From: Sphingobium trunci
Lineage (GTDB): Bacteria > Pseudomonadota > Alphaproteobacteria > Sphingomonadales > Sphingomonadaceae
Reading direction: 5' to 3'
DNA: 64,000 nt
NCBI RefSeq assembly: GCF_022664535.1
Contig: NZ_JAKUJY010000003.1
Coordinates: forward strand, 186,001 to 250,000
Part shown: positions 1 through 7,764 of the stretch, one piece after another
How the letters are laid out: every line of letters starts with the position of its first letter
How positions within the stretch are numbered: position 1 is the stretch's first letter
The notes under the pieces: generated by a model
The model's database searches: none
What the model was told of the DNA's origin: nothing
The model's input: only the letters and a program-made list of their open reading frames with translations
Made by a program: the position numbers and the translations under genes

Positions 1-505
1 CCCCGCTGCCGGCCGGGCCGAGATGGGTGACGCCATTACCCATGCTGTCCAGCACCGGGCGGGCGAGCGCCAGGCTTTCCGGATCGCTGCCGACGAAGAA
101 GCGCAACGTGCCGCCTTCCGCCTGGACCTTGCTGCCCGTCACCGGCGCCTCCACGAAATGAACGCCCGCCGCCTTCATTTCCACCGCCAGCGTTTCGACC
201 CAGCCGGGATCGAGCGTGCTGCTGTCGATCGCAACTTTGCCCCGCGCCATGGCTGCCAGCGCGCCCTGCGGGCCGAGCCAGACGCTGCGCGAGGCGTCAT
301 TGTCGGCGACCATGGCGATCACATAGTCGGCGCCGGTTGCGGCGTCGACCGGGCTTTCGGCCTGACGGGCGCCCGCCTCCACCAGCGAGGCGGCGCGTGC
401 CGGGCTGCGGTTCCACACCGTCACTGCATCGCCTGCCTGCAGCAACCGGCGAGCCATGCCCATGCCCATGATGCCGAGGCCCAATATTGCGATCTTCTTG
501 CTCAT
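1..505 (-). CDS. NAD(P)-dependent oxidoreductase, 3-hydroxyisobutyrate dehydrogenase family (3' end outside window)
   Basis: Read on the minus strand, the gene starts at ATG 505-503 and runs off the left edge, giving about 168 residues. The protein opens with the Rossmann motif GLGIMG at residues 9-14, typical of beta-hydroxyacid dehydrogenases (3-hydroxyisobutyrate, tartronate semialdehyde, 6-phosphogluconate-like). Further on it has the family patterns VWNRSPAR and DSSTLDP and an EAPVTGSKVQA stretch matching the conserved substrate-binding segment. The catalytic lysine region lies outside the window. Its start codon shares one base with the stop codon of the upstream dehydratase remnant (TGATG), so it was once translationally coupled to a sugar-acid dehydratase. 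This suggests a role in sugar-acid or short hydroxyacid oxidation. The substrate cannot be read from sequence. Confidence 0.85.
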   Translation of the reverse strand, partial: MSKKIAILGLGIMGMGMARRLLQAGDAVTVWNRSPARAASLVEAGARQAESPVDAATGADYVIAMVADNDASRSVWLGPQGALAAMARGKVAIDSSTLDPGWVETLAVEMKAAGVHFVEAPVTGSKVQAEGGTLRFFVGSDPESLALARPVLDSMGNGVTHLGPAGSG

Positions 506-651
506 CAGCCTGTCACCTCAAATCGGGAAAGCGCCTCTTCGTCGATATCCAATCCCACGCCGGGGAGGGCGTCATCCAGGTCGATGAAGCTGCCGGCCGG
601 CGTGATGCCGAAGCGGCGCAATTCACGATCGCCATGGCTTTCTTGCCCGAC
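505..651 (-). pseudogene. C-terminal remnant of an enolase-superfamily sugar-acid dehydratase
   Basis: On the minus strand a reading frame of 48 codons is open between an in-frame TGA at 654-652 and a TGA at 507-505. It has no plausible start codon or ribosome binding site. The peptide contains RRFGITPAGSFIDLDDALPG followed by VGLDIDEEALSRF. This resembles the extreme C-terminus of mandelate racemase/galactonate-type dehydratases, where a PxGPGLGVEIDEEAL-like tail is common. The rest of the roughly 380-residue enzyme is missing. The fragment ends exactly at the start of the dehydrogenase with a TGATG overlap, as expected of a former operon partner. I infer an internal deletion that fused the last codons to the promoter region of the GntR gene. 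Confidence 0.6.
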
Positions 652-682
652 TCACGAATCCCGTCAGCCTCTGGTTCGATTG

Positions 683-696
683 ATTTCTCATACTAG
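683..696. promoter_or_regulatory. Candidate GntR operator, copy 1
   Basis: The 14-mer ATTTCTCATACTAG lies between the dehydratase remnant and the GntR gene. It recurs with one mismatch at 1539-1552, just after the GntR gene. Repeated sites flanking a regulator gene are typical of autoregulation. Binding is inferred, not shown. Confidence 0.45.
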
Positions 697-763
697 ATTA
701 GCGCGATGAGCCTTGAAGTAAACCCACCTTGTCCCGGTGGCTTGCCGCTTGACGGAGGGAAGC

Positions 764-1501
764 TTGTCGCGCCACGTCGATCCCGTGAGTCCTTTCGAAA
801 CCTTCCCCCTGGTGCGGCCGCCGCGCAGCGTGCACGACAAGATCGCGCACCAACTGGGCAAGGCGATCGTGTCCGGACAGCTCCAGCCGGGCGAAGCGCT
901 GGTCGGGGAGGAGCGTTATAGCGCCGAACAGGGCGTGTCCCGCACCGCCTATCGCGAGGCGATCCGCATGCTCTCGGCGAAGGGGCTGGTGTTCAGCCGG
1001 ACCAAGAGCGGAACCAGGGTCAGCGAGCGGCGGCGGTGGAGCATGCTGGACCTGGACGTCATCGCCTGGATGTTCGAAACCGGTCCGTCCCCGGATTTTC
1101 TGCGTGGAATCTTCGAGTTGCGGATGGCGGTGGAACCGTCGGCGGCGGAACTGGCGGCGCAGCGGCGCACGTCGCAGGATATCGCGGCCATGGGCCATGC
1201 GCTGGAGGAAATGCGTCGGCACGGGTTGATGACGCCACAGGGGCGCGGGGCGGACCAGGCCTTTCACCACCTGATCATGGAAGCGACGCGCAACGAACCG
1301 CTGATGTCGCTGTCCTCGTCCATTGCCGCGGTCGTTGCATGGACCACGCGTTTCGCGCGCGAGGAGCGGGGCGAATCCCGCAATCCGATGCCGGATCATG
1401 ACGGGGTGTTCGATGCCATCGTCGCCGGGGATGGGGACAAGGCGCATGCCGCCATGCTGGCGCTGATCCGCAACGCATCCGCGGACGCGGGAATGTTGTA
1501 G
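764..1501 (+). CDS. GntR family transcriptional regulator, FadR/FCD type
   Basis: This 245-residue protein has a winged helix-turn-helix followed by an all-helical FCD ligand domain. The DNA-binding part includes HDKIAHQLGKAIVSGQLQPG and the recognition segment GVSRTAYREAIRMLSAKGLV. The FCD domain includes DFLRGIFELRMAVEPSAAEL and later HDGVFDAIVAGDGDKAHAAM, with histidines that fit the usual metal site. I chose TTG 764 because GGAGGG at 754-759 precedes it. GTG 737 and GTG 785 are in-frame alternatives. FadR-type regulators next to sugar-acid dehydratases commonly respond to sugar acids such as galactonate or gluconate. That fits the dehydratase remnant and dehydrogenase on the other side of the promoter. 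Matching 14-mers before and after the gene are candidate binding sites. Confidence 0.88.
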   Translation: MSRHVDPVSPFETFPLVRPPRSVHDKIAHQLGKAIVSGQLQPGEALVGEERYSAEQGVSRTAYREAIRMLSAKGLVFSRTKSGTRVSERRRWSMLDLDVIAWMFETGPSPDFLRGIFELRMAVEPSAAELAAQRRTSQDIAAMGHALEEMRRHGLMTPQGRGADQAFHHLIMEATRNEPLMSLSSSIAAVVAWTTRFAREERGESRNPMPDHDGVFDAIVAGDGDKAHAAMLALIRNASADAGML

Positions 1502-1538
1502 CGGGAATGGCCAACGGCCGCCTGGAAAATATTGTATC

Positions 1539-1552
1539 ATTTCTCATACCAG
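1539..1552. promoter_or_regulatory. Candidate GntR operator, copy 2
   Basis: ATTTCTCATACCAG lies 40 bases before the lipoprotein dehydrogenase start and matches copy 1 at 13 of 14 positions. Its flanks form an imperfect inverted repeat, TTGTAT at 1532-1537 against ATACCA at 1546-1551. This suggests the GntR regulator also controls the downstream dehydrogenase. Confidence 0.45.
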
Positions 1553-1591
1553 TTTAAGAGGAGCCGCCATTCCGGCTGCTGGAGTCCGCCC

Positions 1592-3304
1592 ATGCCTCTC
1601 TCGCCATCCGTCCGGTTTCCCCTCGTCCTTGCGCTCAGCGCCGCCTGCTTCCTGTTGGCCGGTTGCCATGCCGAAAGTACGCAGCCGGACCAGGTTACGC
1701 GTAGCTGCACGGGGGATAATGGCGGCCTGTCGCTGCCGCCCGGATTCTGCGCGTCGCTGTTCGCCGAGGGACTGGGGCATGTCCGGCATCTCGTGGTGGC
1801 GGCAGACGGGACCGTCTATGCCAACAGCCAGCCTGGCAATGAGGAGGGGGAGGGGGGCCGGTCGGGACTGATCGTGCTCCGCGACACCGACAGCGACGGC
1901 CGGGCGGATCAGGTGACGCGGCCGCACCCGTCGGAAACGGGCGGCACGGGCATCGCCCTGCATGGCGGCCATGTCTATCTGGAGGATGGCGATCATGTTC
2001 AGCGTTATCCCATCGATCCCGGCAGCCATCTGCCGGTCGGAAGGGGCGAGACCATCCTGTCGGGCCTTGCCACCGATGGCGATCACCGGTCGCATTCGAT
2101 CGCGATATCGCCGGATGGCGCCCTGTATGTGAACTCCGGCAGCGCGACCAATGCCTGCCAGAAATCCAACCGTCAGGCCGGTTCGCCGGGCAACAGCCCC
2201 TGTGAGGAGAAGGCGCTGCGCGCGGGCATCTGGCGTTATGAGGCGGAGCGGCAGGGCCAGAATTTCTCGCCGGGCGAGCGCTATGCCAGCGGCATCCGCA
2301 ATGCCGTGGGGCTGGCGCTCGACGGGCAGGGCCGCCTGTTCGCCACCCAGCATGGACGCGACCAGCTTCATGAAAATTGGGGTTCGCTTTACGACGCGGA
2401 GCAGGGCCAGAACCTGCCTGCCGAGGAACTGGTCGAGGTGACCAGGGGCAGCGATTATGGCTGGCCCGAATGCTATTATGACCCCAACCGCAAGGCGCTG
2501 GTCCTGGCGCCCGAATATGGCGGCGACGGGGGCCGGGCGCTGGGACCATGCGCCCAGCGCCAGGCGCCGGTCGCGGCCTTCCCCGCCCATTGGGCGCCCA
2601 ACGCCCTCGTCATCTATGAAGGCAATCAGTTTCCCACCGCCTATCGCGGCGGCGCTTTCATCGCCTTCCACGGTTCCTGGAATCGCGCGCCCGGACCGCA
2701 GGGGGGCTTCAACATCGTCTTCCAGCCGATGAAGGAAGGGCGGGCGTCGGGCGCCTATGTGCTGTTTGCCGACGGCTTTGCCGGTCCGGGCAAGGAGTCG
2801 GGCAATGCCGCGCATCGTCCCTCGGGCCTTGCCGTCGGGCCTGACGGCGCGCTCTATATCGGCGACGACAAGGCAGGGCGGATCTGGAAGATAACCTACA
2901 TGGGGAATGCCGCCGCAGCGGTGGCGGAGGCGAAGCCGGTGCTGGCCGGAAAAGCGCGGGAGGCACCGGCGCAAAAGGGGGCGTCCGGTGCGTTGCCGCC
3001 GGGGGTTTCCGCCGCGATGGTGGAGCGAGGCCGCCTGATCTATTCGGGCGCGCAGGGTGGCGCGACCTGTTCGGGCTGCCATGGTCCCAGCGGGCAAGGA
3101 TCCGAGATCGCGCCCCGGCTCTCGGACCAGCAATGGCTGTGGGGCAACGGCAGTCTGGCCGAGATTCGCGACCTGATCGTCAAGGGCGTGCCGAAGCCCA
3201 GGCGCCACCCCGCACCGATGCCGCCCTATGGCGGCGCGCAACTGAAGCCGGATGAGGTGGATGCGGTGGCGGCCTATGTGTGGTCGCTGTCCCACAAGGA
3301 CTGA
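1592..3304 (+). CDS. Lipoprotein sugar dehydrogenase (GSDH/sorbosone dehydrogenase-like beta-propeller) fused to cytochrome c
   Basis: The 570-residue protein begins with a lipoprotein signal whose lipobox LAGC puts the modified cysteine at residue 25. I therefore start it at ATG 1592 (GGAG at 1581-1584) rather than at an upstream in-frame codon. Residues about 40-440 form a PQQ-type glucose/sorbosone dehydrogenase propeller with repeated PDGALYV-like blades and the segments SHSIAISPDG, GIRNAVGLALDG and HGSWNRAPG. The last ~90 residues are a class I cytochrome c with the heme motif CSGCH and a likely methionine ligand in APMPPYGG. It probably oxidises a sugar or aldose derivative in the periplasm and passes electrons to the respiratory chain. 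Whether it binds PQQ is unproven. A candidate GntR operator lies just upstream. Confidence 0.85.
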   Translation: MPLSPSVRFPLVLALSAACFLLAGCHAESTQPDQVTRSCTGDNGGLSLPPGFCASLFAEGLGHVRHLVVAADGTVYANSQPGNEEGEGGRSGLIVLRDTDSDGRADQVTRPHPSETGGTGIALHGGHVYLEDGDHVQRYPIDPGSHLPVGRGETILSGLATDGDHRSHSIAISPDGALYVNSGSATNACQKSNRQAGSPGNSPCEEKALRAGIWRYEAERQGQNFSPGERYASGIRNAVGLALDGQGRLFATQHGRDQLHENWGSLYDAEQGQNLPAEELVEVTRGSDYGWPECYYDPNRKALVLAPEYGGDGGRALGPCAQRQAPVAAFPAHWAPNALVIYEGNQFPTAYRGGAFIAFHGSWNRAPGPQGGFNIVFQPMKEGRASGAYVLFADGFAGPGKESGNAAHRPSGLAVGPDGALYIGDDKAGRIWKITYMGNAAAAVAEAKPVLAGKAREAPAQKGASGALPPGVSAAMVERGRLIYSGAQGGATCSGCHGPSGQGSEIAPRLSDQQWLWGNGSLAEIRDLIVKGVPKPRRHPAPMPPYGGAQLKPDEVDAVAAYVWSLSHKD

Positions 3305-3311
3305 TAATGGC

Positions 3312-3338
3312 GTGATCCCGGATCAAATCCGGGATCAC
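3312..3338. repeat. Perfect 12-bp inverted repeat, sphingomonad-type intergenic palindrome
   Basis: GTGATCCCGGAT and ATCCGGGATCAC are separated by CAA, immediately after the dehydrogenase stop codon. No T-run follows, so it is not a typical intrinsic terminator. Similar CCGGATCAA-type palindromes are, to my knowledge, widespread between genes in Sphingomonadales. It may act as a transcript-end stem-loop or be a REP-like element. Confidence 0.6.
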
Positions 3339-3384
3339 GGTGATGAAAGCTACCGTGGAATCGGGCGCATAAGGCGCATAATAT

Positions 3385-3403
3385 AATGCGACTGACTTGC
3401 ATT
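3385..3403. promoter_or_regulatory. Candidate Fur-type operator
   Basis: AATGCGACTGACTTGCATT is an imperfect palindrome centred 54 bases before the TonB receptor start. It resembles the AATGCxAxTxxxTxGCATT pattern of Fur-family iron boxes. With the receptor/PepSY gene pair downstream, iron control is the natural reading. It is unverified. Confidence 0.45.
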
Positions 3404-3447
3404 AGTATCGCGAAGGCGTTAGCCAGCCCCTGAACAAGGGGACCATC

Positions 3448-5643
3448 GTGCACAAAGCCATTCATATCCTGTTTTCGACCACCGCATTGCTGGCCGCGGA
3501 CCCTGCGTTCGGCCAATCGTCGCCCGCCGCGCCCGCCACCAGGGAGGAAGCCGACGGCCCGATCGTCGTGACGGCTGCCCGCAGCATCCTGCCCGCCAGC
3601 GCCCTGCCGCTGACGATCGACGTGATCGACAAGGATGCGCTGGACCAGCAGATCGCGATTTCGGGTTCTGTGACCGACGCCGTGGCGACGCTGACCCCGT
3701 CCTTTTCGCCCACGCGGCAGAAGCTTTCCGGCGCGGGCGAGACGCTGCGCGGCCGTTCGCCGCTCTATGCCATCAACGGCATCCCGCAATCGACGCCGCT
3801 GCGCGACGGCGGGCGGGATGGTTTCACCATCGACGGCTTCTTCGTAGACCGGGTCGAGCTGATCTACGGGTCCAACGCGTTGCAGGGCATTGGCGGCACG
3901 GGCGGCATCGTCAATCAGGTGACGGTGGGCGCCCCCCGGCAGGAGGGGCTGAGTGGCCGGGTGCTGATCCAGGGCACGGCCGACATGCATTTCCATTCCG
4001 ACGGGTTGGGCGGAAAGGTCGGCGGCCTGTTCCAGTATAAGGTCGGCGATTTCGATGCGACCATCGGCGCGACCTATGAAAAGCGTGGCGTTTTCTACGA
4101 CGGGCAGGATCGTCGCGTCGGCCTGAACCTGACGCAGGGCGAAACGCAGGATTCTCGCGCGACCAATATCTTTGCGCGGCTGGGCTATGCGGTGTCGGCG
4201 ACGGGGCGGATCGACCTGATCGCCAGCCGTTTCGAGCTGAAGGGCGACGGCGATTTCGTCGCGGTGGCCGGCGATCGCCTGACCGGAGCGCCGACCAGCG
4301 CCGTGCATGGCAATCCGCCGGGCGACCCCGCCGCCAACCGCACCGAAAGCATCACCCTGTCCTATACCGACAGCGCGCTGGGCGGCGGCAATTTCGTGAG
4401 CCAGATCTTCTTCAACCGGTCCCGCGATACGTTCGGCGGCGAGCTGATGCCCATCCCCAGCTTCCAGGACCCGTCGATCGCGCCGGTGGGCACGCTGTTC
4501 GACCAGTCGCAGAACCGCTCGCGCAAGCTGGGCGCCAAGTTCAGCTATGAGCGAGCCGTGCCGGGGTTCGAGGCGCTGACCGCCACGCTGGGCTTCGACG
4601 CGCTGTGGGACAGGACCGAGCAACGCCTGATCGCCACCGACCGCATCTGGGTGCCGCCCGCCGAGTTTCGCAGCCTGGCCCCCTTCGCGCAGGCCAATCT
4701 CAAGCTGCTGAACGGGCTGGTTCGCCTGGCGGGCGGGGCGCGGTGGGAAAATGTCCAGATCGGGATCGACGATTTCCACACGCTCGCCCAGACCACGCAG
4801 ACGCTTCCCGCCGCGCAGCGCTATTGGGGCGGCGTCGATGTCGCGGGCGGCAAGCCGAAGTTCGACGATGTGCTGCTGAACGGCGGCGTCATCATCGAAC
4901 CCTGGGACGGCATCCGCGCCTATGCCAGCTATGCCGAGGGCTATACCGCGCCGGACATCGGGCGGATCACCCGGTCGATCAACCAGACCGGCGTCGATAT
5001 CGACAGCTATCTCGCGATCGAGCCGATCGTTTCCAACAATCGGGAAATCGGCGTCGAGGTGAAGCGCGGGCCGTTCTACGGATCGGCCACCTATTTCTGG
5101 TCATCCAGCGACAAGGGGCAGTTGCTCGTGCCCGGCACCGGGCGCAATTTCGACGTGCAGCGCCAGCGCATCGAAATCGAGGGGCTGGAGGTCAACCTGC
5201 GCGCCGCAACGCCGGTCGAGGGCCTGAAACTGGGCATCGGCTATGCCCATATCCAGGGGCGCTACGACAGCAATTCGGATGGTGTCGTGGACACCGATCT
5301 GGACGGCGTCAACATCTCGCCCGATCGGGTCAACCTGTCCGCCACCTACAATCATGGGCCGGTTTCGGCGATCGTGCAGACGCAATATTATCTGTCGCGC
5401 AATTTCCACGCTGATGCCGGTTTCACACAGCCTGACCAGCGCAACAATTTCGGCGGCTATGCCGTCACCGATGCCAGTATCCGATACCAGACCGGTTTTG
5501 GCGGCGTGCGCCTCAGCGTCCAGAATCTGTTCGACAAATTCTACATTGACTATAGCAGCGACACACGGCTGCCCACCGACAACCTGGCCTATTTCGCGGG
5601 CCGGGGGCGCAGCTTCACCTTGAGCTGGGATTATGGCTTTTGA
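3448..5643 (+). CDS. TonB-dependent outer-membrane receptor, siderophore type
   Basis: This 731-residue protein starts at GTG 3448 after an AAGGGGA ribosome binding site. A signal peptide ends near AFGQ (residue 24). A TonB-box-like segment GPIVVTAAR follows, then a plug domain with YAINGIPQSTPLRDG and VDRVELIYGSNALQG. The rest is a 22-strand-type barrel ending in an aromatic residue (SWDYGF). The length fits ferrisiderophore receptors. The stop codon overlaps the start of a PepSY membrane protein, a partner often found with siderophore receptors that acts in iron release or reduction. A Fur-like palindrome lies upstream. The ligand is unknown; a ferric siderophore is most likely. Confidence 0.9.
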   Translation: MHKAIHILFSTTALLAADPAFGQSSPAAPATREEADGPIVVTAARSILPASALPLTIDVIDKDALDQQIAISGSVTDAVATLTPSFSPTRQKLSGAGETLRGRSPLYAINGIPQSTPLRDGGRDGFTIDGFFVDRVELIYGSNALQGIGGTGGIVNQVTVGAPRQEGLSGRVLIQGTADMHFHSDGLGGKVGGLFQYKVGDFDATIGATYEKRGVFYDGQDRRVGLNLTQGETQDSRATNIFARLGYAVSATGRIDLIASRFELKGDGDFVAVAGDRLTGAPTSAVHGNPPGDPAANRTESITLSYTDSALGGGNFVSQIFFNRSRDTFGGELMPIPSFQDPSIAPVGTLFDQSQNRSRKLGAKFSYERAVPGFEALTATLGFDALWDRTEQRLIATDRIWVPPAEFRSLAPFAQANLKLLNGLVRLAGGARWENVQIGIDDFHTLAQTTQTLPAAQRYWGGVDVAGGKPKFDDVLLNGGVIIEPWDGIRAYASYAEGYTAPDIGRITRSINQTGVDIDSYLAIEPIVSNNREIGVEVKRGPFYGSATYFWSSSDKGQLLVPGTGRNFDVQRQRIEIEGLEVNLRAATPVEGLKLGIGYAHIQGRYDSNSDGVVDTDLDGVNISPDRVNLSATYNHGPVSAIVQTQYYLSRNFHADAGFTQPDQRNNFGGYAVTDASIRYQTGFGGVRLSVQNLFDKFYIDYSSDTRLPTDNLAYFAGRGRSFTLSWDYGF

Positions 5644-6755
5644 AGACGCTTGACCTTCTGCATCGCTGGATCGGCGGACTGATCGGGCTGGTGCTGGCGG
5701 TGCTGGGACTGTCCGGCGCGCTGCTCGTGCACAAGGATGCGTGGGTGCTGCTGCCCCATGCGTCGGACGCCCCGGTGCAGGACAGCGGGGCGATCGCCCG
5801 CGCGGTCGAGCGGATCATGGCCGATCCCGCCGCCCGGCCGGAGATGATCAGCTTTGCCGGTCCCGGTTTCGGGCTGGACCGGCTGCGCTTCGCCAATGGG
5901 TCGGGCGCCTATGTCAGCCAGGCGGGCGATCTGGTGACCCGCTGGGACAGCCAGTGGGAGCGGCCCGAACTGTGGCTGTTCGACCTGCATCATCATCTCT
6001 TCGCGGGCGATATGGGCGAAACGGTCATCGGCATCGCTGCGCTGTGCGGGTTGTTCTTCGTGATTTCTGGCGTGATCCTGTGGACGCGGACGCGCAAGAC
6101 ATTCGAATTCCGCCTGTGGCCCCGGCGATGGAGCCGTCCGGCGATCGTGCGGCAGCATCGCGACCTGGGCGTGGTGGCCGCGCCCTTGCTGTTCCTGTCG
6201 CTGCTGACGGGCGCGACATTGGTCTTTCGTCCCGTCGCGGCGGTGATCCTCGGCCCGTCGGCACCTGCCCAGATCGACGCGAGCCTGAAGGCGCCCCAAT
6301 CGGCCCCCGTCCCGCTTGCGCCGGGACTGGATTGGCGCGGCCTGATCGGGACGGCGCGAAGCCGTTTCCCCAACGCCGAGATACGCAGCCTGTCGCTGCC
6401 GCGAAAGCAGAGCGGCCTCATCACCTTGCGGATGAAGAAGGCGGAGGAGTGGCTGCCCAATGGGCGCACCACGCTCTGGTTCGCGGCGGACAGCGGGCGG
6501 CTGGTCGCGGCGCGGGACGCATCGCAACTGCCGGTCGCGGTAAAGGCCTACAACATGCTCTATCCGCTGCATGCCGCGAAGGTCGGCGGGCTGGCTTACC
6601 GGATCGTCATGACCTTTTCGGGGCTGGCGCTCGCCCTGCTGGGGAGCCTGACGCTCTGGTCCTTCTGGTTCGCCGGTGGACGTTCATCCATCGCCCGTCC
6701 GCGCGCTGTCGGAGGCCGACGGCGGGCGGACCGGGAGCGTCGCGTCGAGGTCTAG
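5640..6755 (+). CDS. PepSY-associated transmembrane protein (putative iron-siderophore reductase component)
   Basis: The 371-residue protein starts at TTG 5640, overlapping the receptor stop codon, so the two are translationally coupled. It begins LKTLDLLHRWIGGLIGLVLA, the characteristic first helix of PepSY-TM proteins with its helix-edge histidine. Three further membrane segments follow, at about residues 135-155 (ALCGLFFVISGVILW), 178-200 (VVAAPLLFLSLLTGATLVF) and 320-345 (FSGLALALLGSLTLWSFWF). Conserved histidines (HHHLFAGDMGE, YPLHAAKVGG) fit heme coordination in the inner membrane. In relatives such proteins reduce ferric siderophores in the periplasm. The role here is inferred from family and from coupling to the receptor. 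Confidence 0.85.
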   Translation: MKTLDLLHRWIGGLIGLVLAVLGLSGALLVHKDAWVLLPHASDAPVQDSGAIARAVERIMADPAARPEMISFAGPGFGLDRLRFANGSGAYVSQAGDLVTRWDSQWERPELWLFDLHHHLFAGDMGETVIGIAALCGLFFVISGVILWTRTRKTFEFRLWPRRWSRPAIVRQHRDLGVVAAPLLFLSLLTGATLVFRPVAAVILGPSAPAQIDASLKAPQSAPVPLAPGLDWRGLIGTARSRFPNAEIRSLSLPRKQSGLITLRMKKAEEWLPNGRTTLWFAADSGRLVAARDASQLPVAVKAYNMLYPLHAAKVGGLAYRIVMTFSGLALALLGSLTLWSFWFAGGRSSIARPRAVGGRRRADRERRVEV

Positions 6756-6756
6756 C

Positions 6757-7716
6757 TCAGCCCTTTCGGGCGAGCATGCCGTGCATGTCGATCCACCGCA
6801 CGAAGGCATCGAACCAGCCGGTGCTGGTGGTCGCCTTGGGATACATGCCAAAGCCATGGCCGCCCTGCTCGAACAGGTGGAACTCCACTGGCCGCCGCGC
6901 CGTGCGCCAGTCGTCGATCAGCCTGAAATCGCGCTTGCCGAACAGCGGATCGTCGGCGGCGATTGCGGCGAACATCGGCGGCGCATCCTGCGGCACGGTC
7001 ATGCCACCCAAGGGGCCGTAGATATTGCCGATAAAGGCGGGCTTCGCTTCCTTGACCGTCAGGGTCGTCGCCATGGTGAGCATCGCGCCCGCCGAAAAGC
7101 CGATCATGCCGATCCGGTCGGGATCGACATGCCATCGCGCCGCGCGGGCGCGGATCAGGCGGAAGGCGGCGGTCGCATCGGCAAGCTGGGGGGCGAGGTC
7201 GTTGGAGGCGCTGGCGGGGGCGGGTAGCGGCGCGCGGGCGGCGCCGGAGAACATCTCCCGCATCGACCGTTCGAAGTCCGCCACGTCGGCCGGTGTCTGA
7301 CGCAGGCGATATTTGAGCACGAAGGCGGCGATGCCTTTTGCGGCCAGTGCGCGCGCGACGTCGAAGCCCTCATTGTCCATGGAGAGGGTGCGGAAGCCGC
7401 CGCCCGGCGCCACGATGATGGCCGCGCCCGATGCCTTGGACGGATCAGGCAGGACGGGCGTCAGTGTCGCGACCGTGACGTTGCGGGCAAAGCGGCTGCC
7501 ATATTGGCGATGCCAGGATTCCTTCGCCGTCGCGCCGGGAAGCGGGCCTGTGCCGAGATCGATGGCGTCCGGCTGAACCGGGGAGGCGATCGGCACCATC
7601 CTGTCTTCCTGCGACCAGCCTTGCACCGGCGCGGCGAGCGTGCAGGCGGCAAGCCCGATCGCGATGAGGCTTGGGACCGGGAAACGCCATCTCCTGCCTC
7701 TACGCCGGTGCTTCAT
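6757..7716 (-). CDS. Exported alpha/beta hydrolase, carbohydrate esterase-like
   Basis: A 319-residue protein starting at ATG 7716 after a GAGGAGG site. It has an N-terminal export signal. LAAC at residues 22-25 is an acceptable lipobox, so it may be a lipoprotein. The fold is alpha/beta hydrolase of the BD-FAE/acetylxylan-esterase-like group. It has an oxyanion segment APGGGF, nucleophile serine about residue 208 in GFSAG, and catalytic histidine about 287 in GGHGFG. It follows the GH3 glycosidase in the same orientation by 48 bases, so the two are very likely one operon. It probably removes acetyl or feruloyl groups from xylo-oligosaccharides that the GH3 enzyme then hydrolyses. The exact acyl group cannot be read from the sequence. 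Confidence 0.82.
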   Translation of the reverse strand: MKHRRRGRRWRFPVPSLIAIGLAACTLAAPVQGWSQEDRMVPIASPVQPDAIDLGTGPLPGATAKESWHRQYGSRFARNVTVATLTPVLPDPSKASGAAIIVAPGGGFRTLSMDNEGFDVARALAAKGIAAFVLKYRLRQTPADVADFERSMREMFSGAARAPLPAPASASNDLAPQLADATAAFRLIRARAARWHVDPDRIGMIGFSAGAMLTMATTLTVKEAKPAFIGNIYGPLGGMTVPQDAPPMFAAIAADDPLFGKRDFRLIDDWRTARRPVEFHLFEQGGHGFGMYPKATTSTGWFDAFVRWIDMHGMLARKG

Positions 7717-7764
7717 GTCATCCTCCTCATCGATAAAGTTGCGGTGATCGTCCGGCGCCAACGG

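Noticed and set aside
23..709. 228-residue plus-strand frame at the left edge
   Set aside because: It covers the minus-strand dehydrogenase with its Rossmann motif and the dehydratase scrap, and its sequence has no family resemblance.
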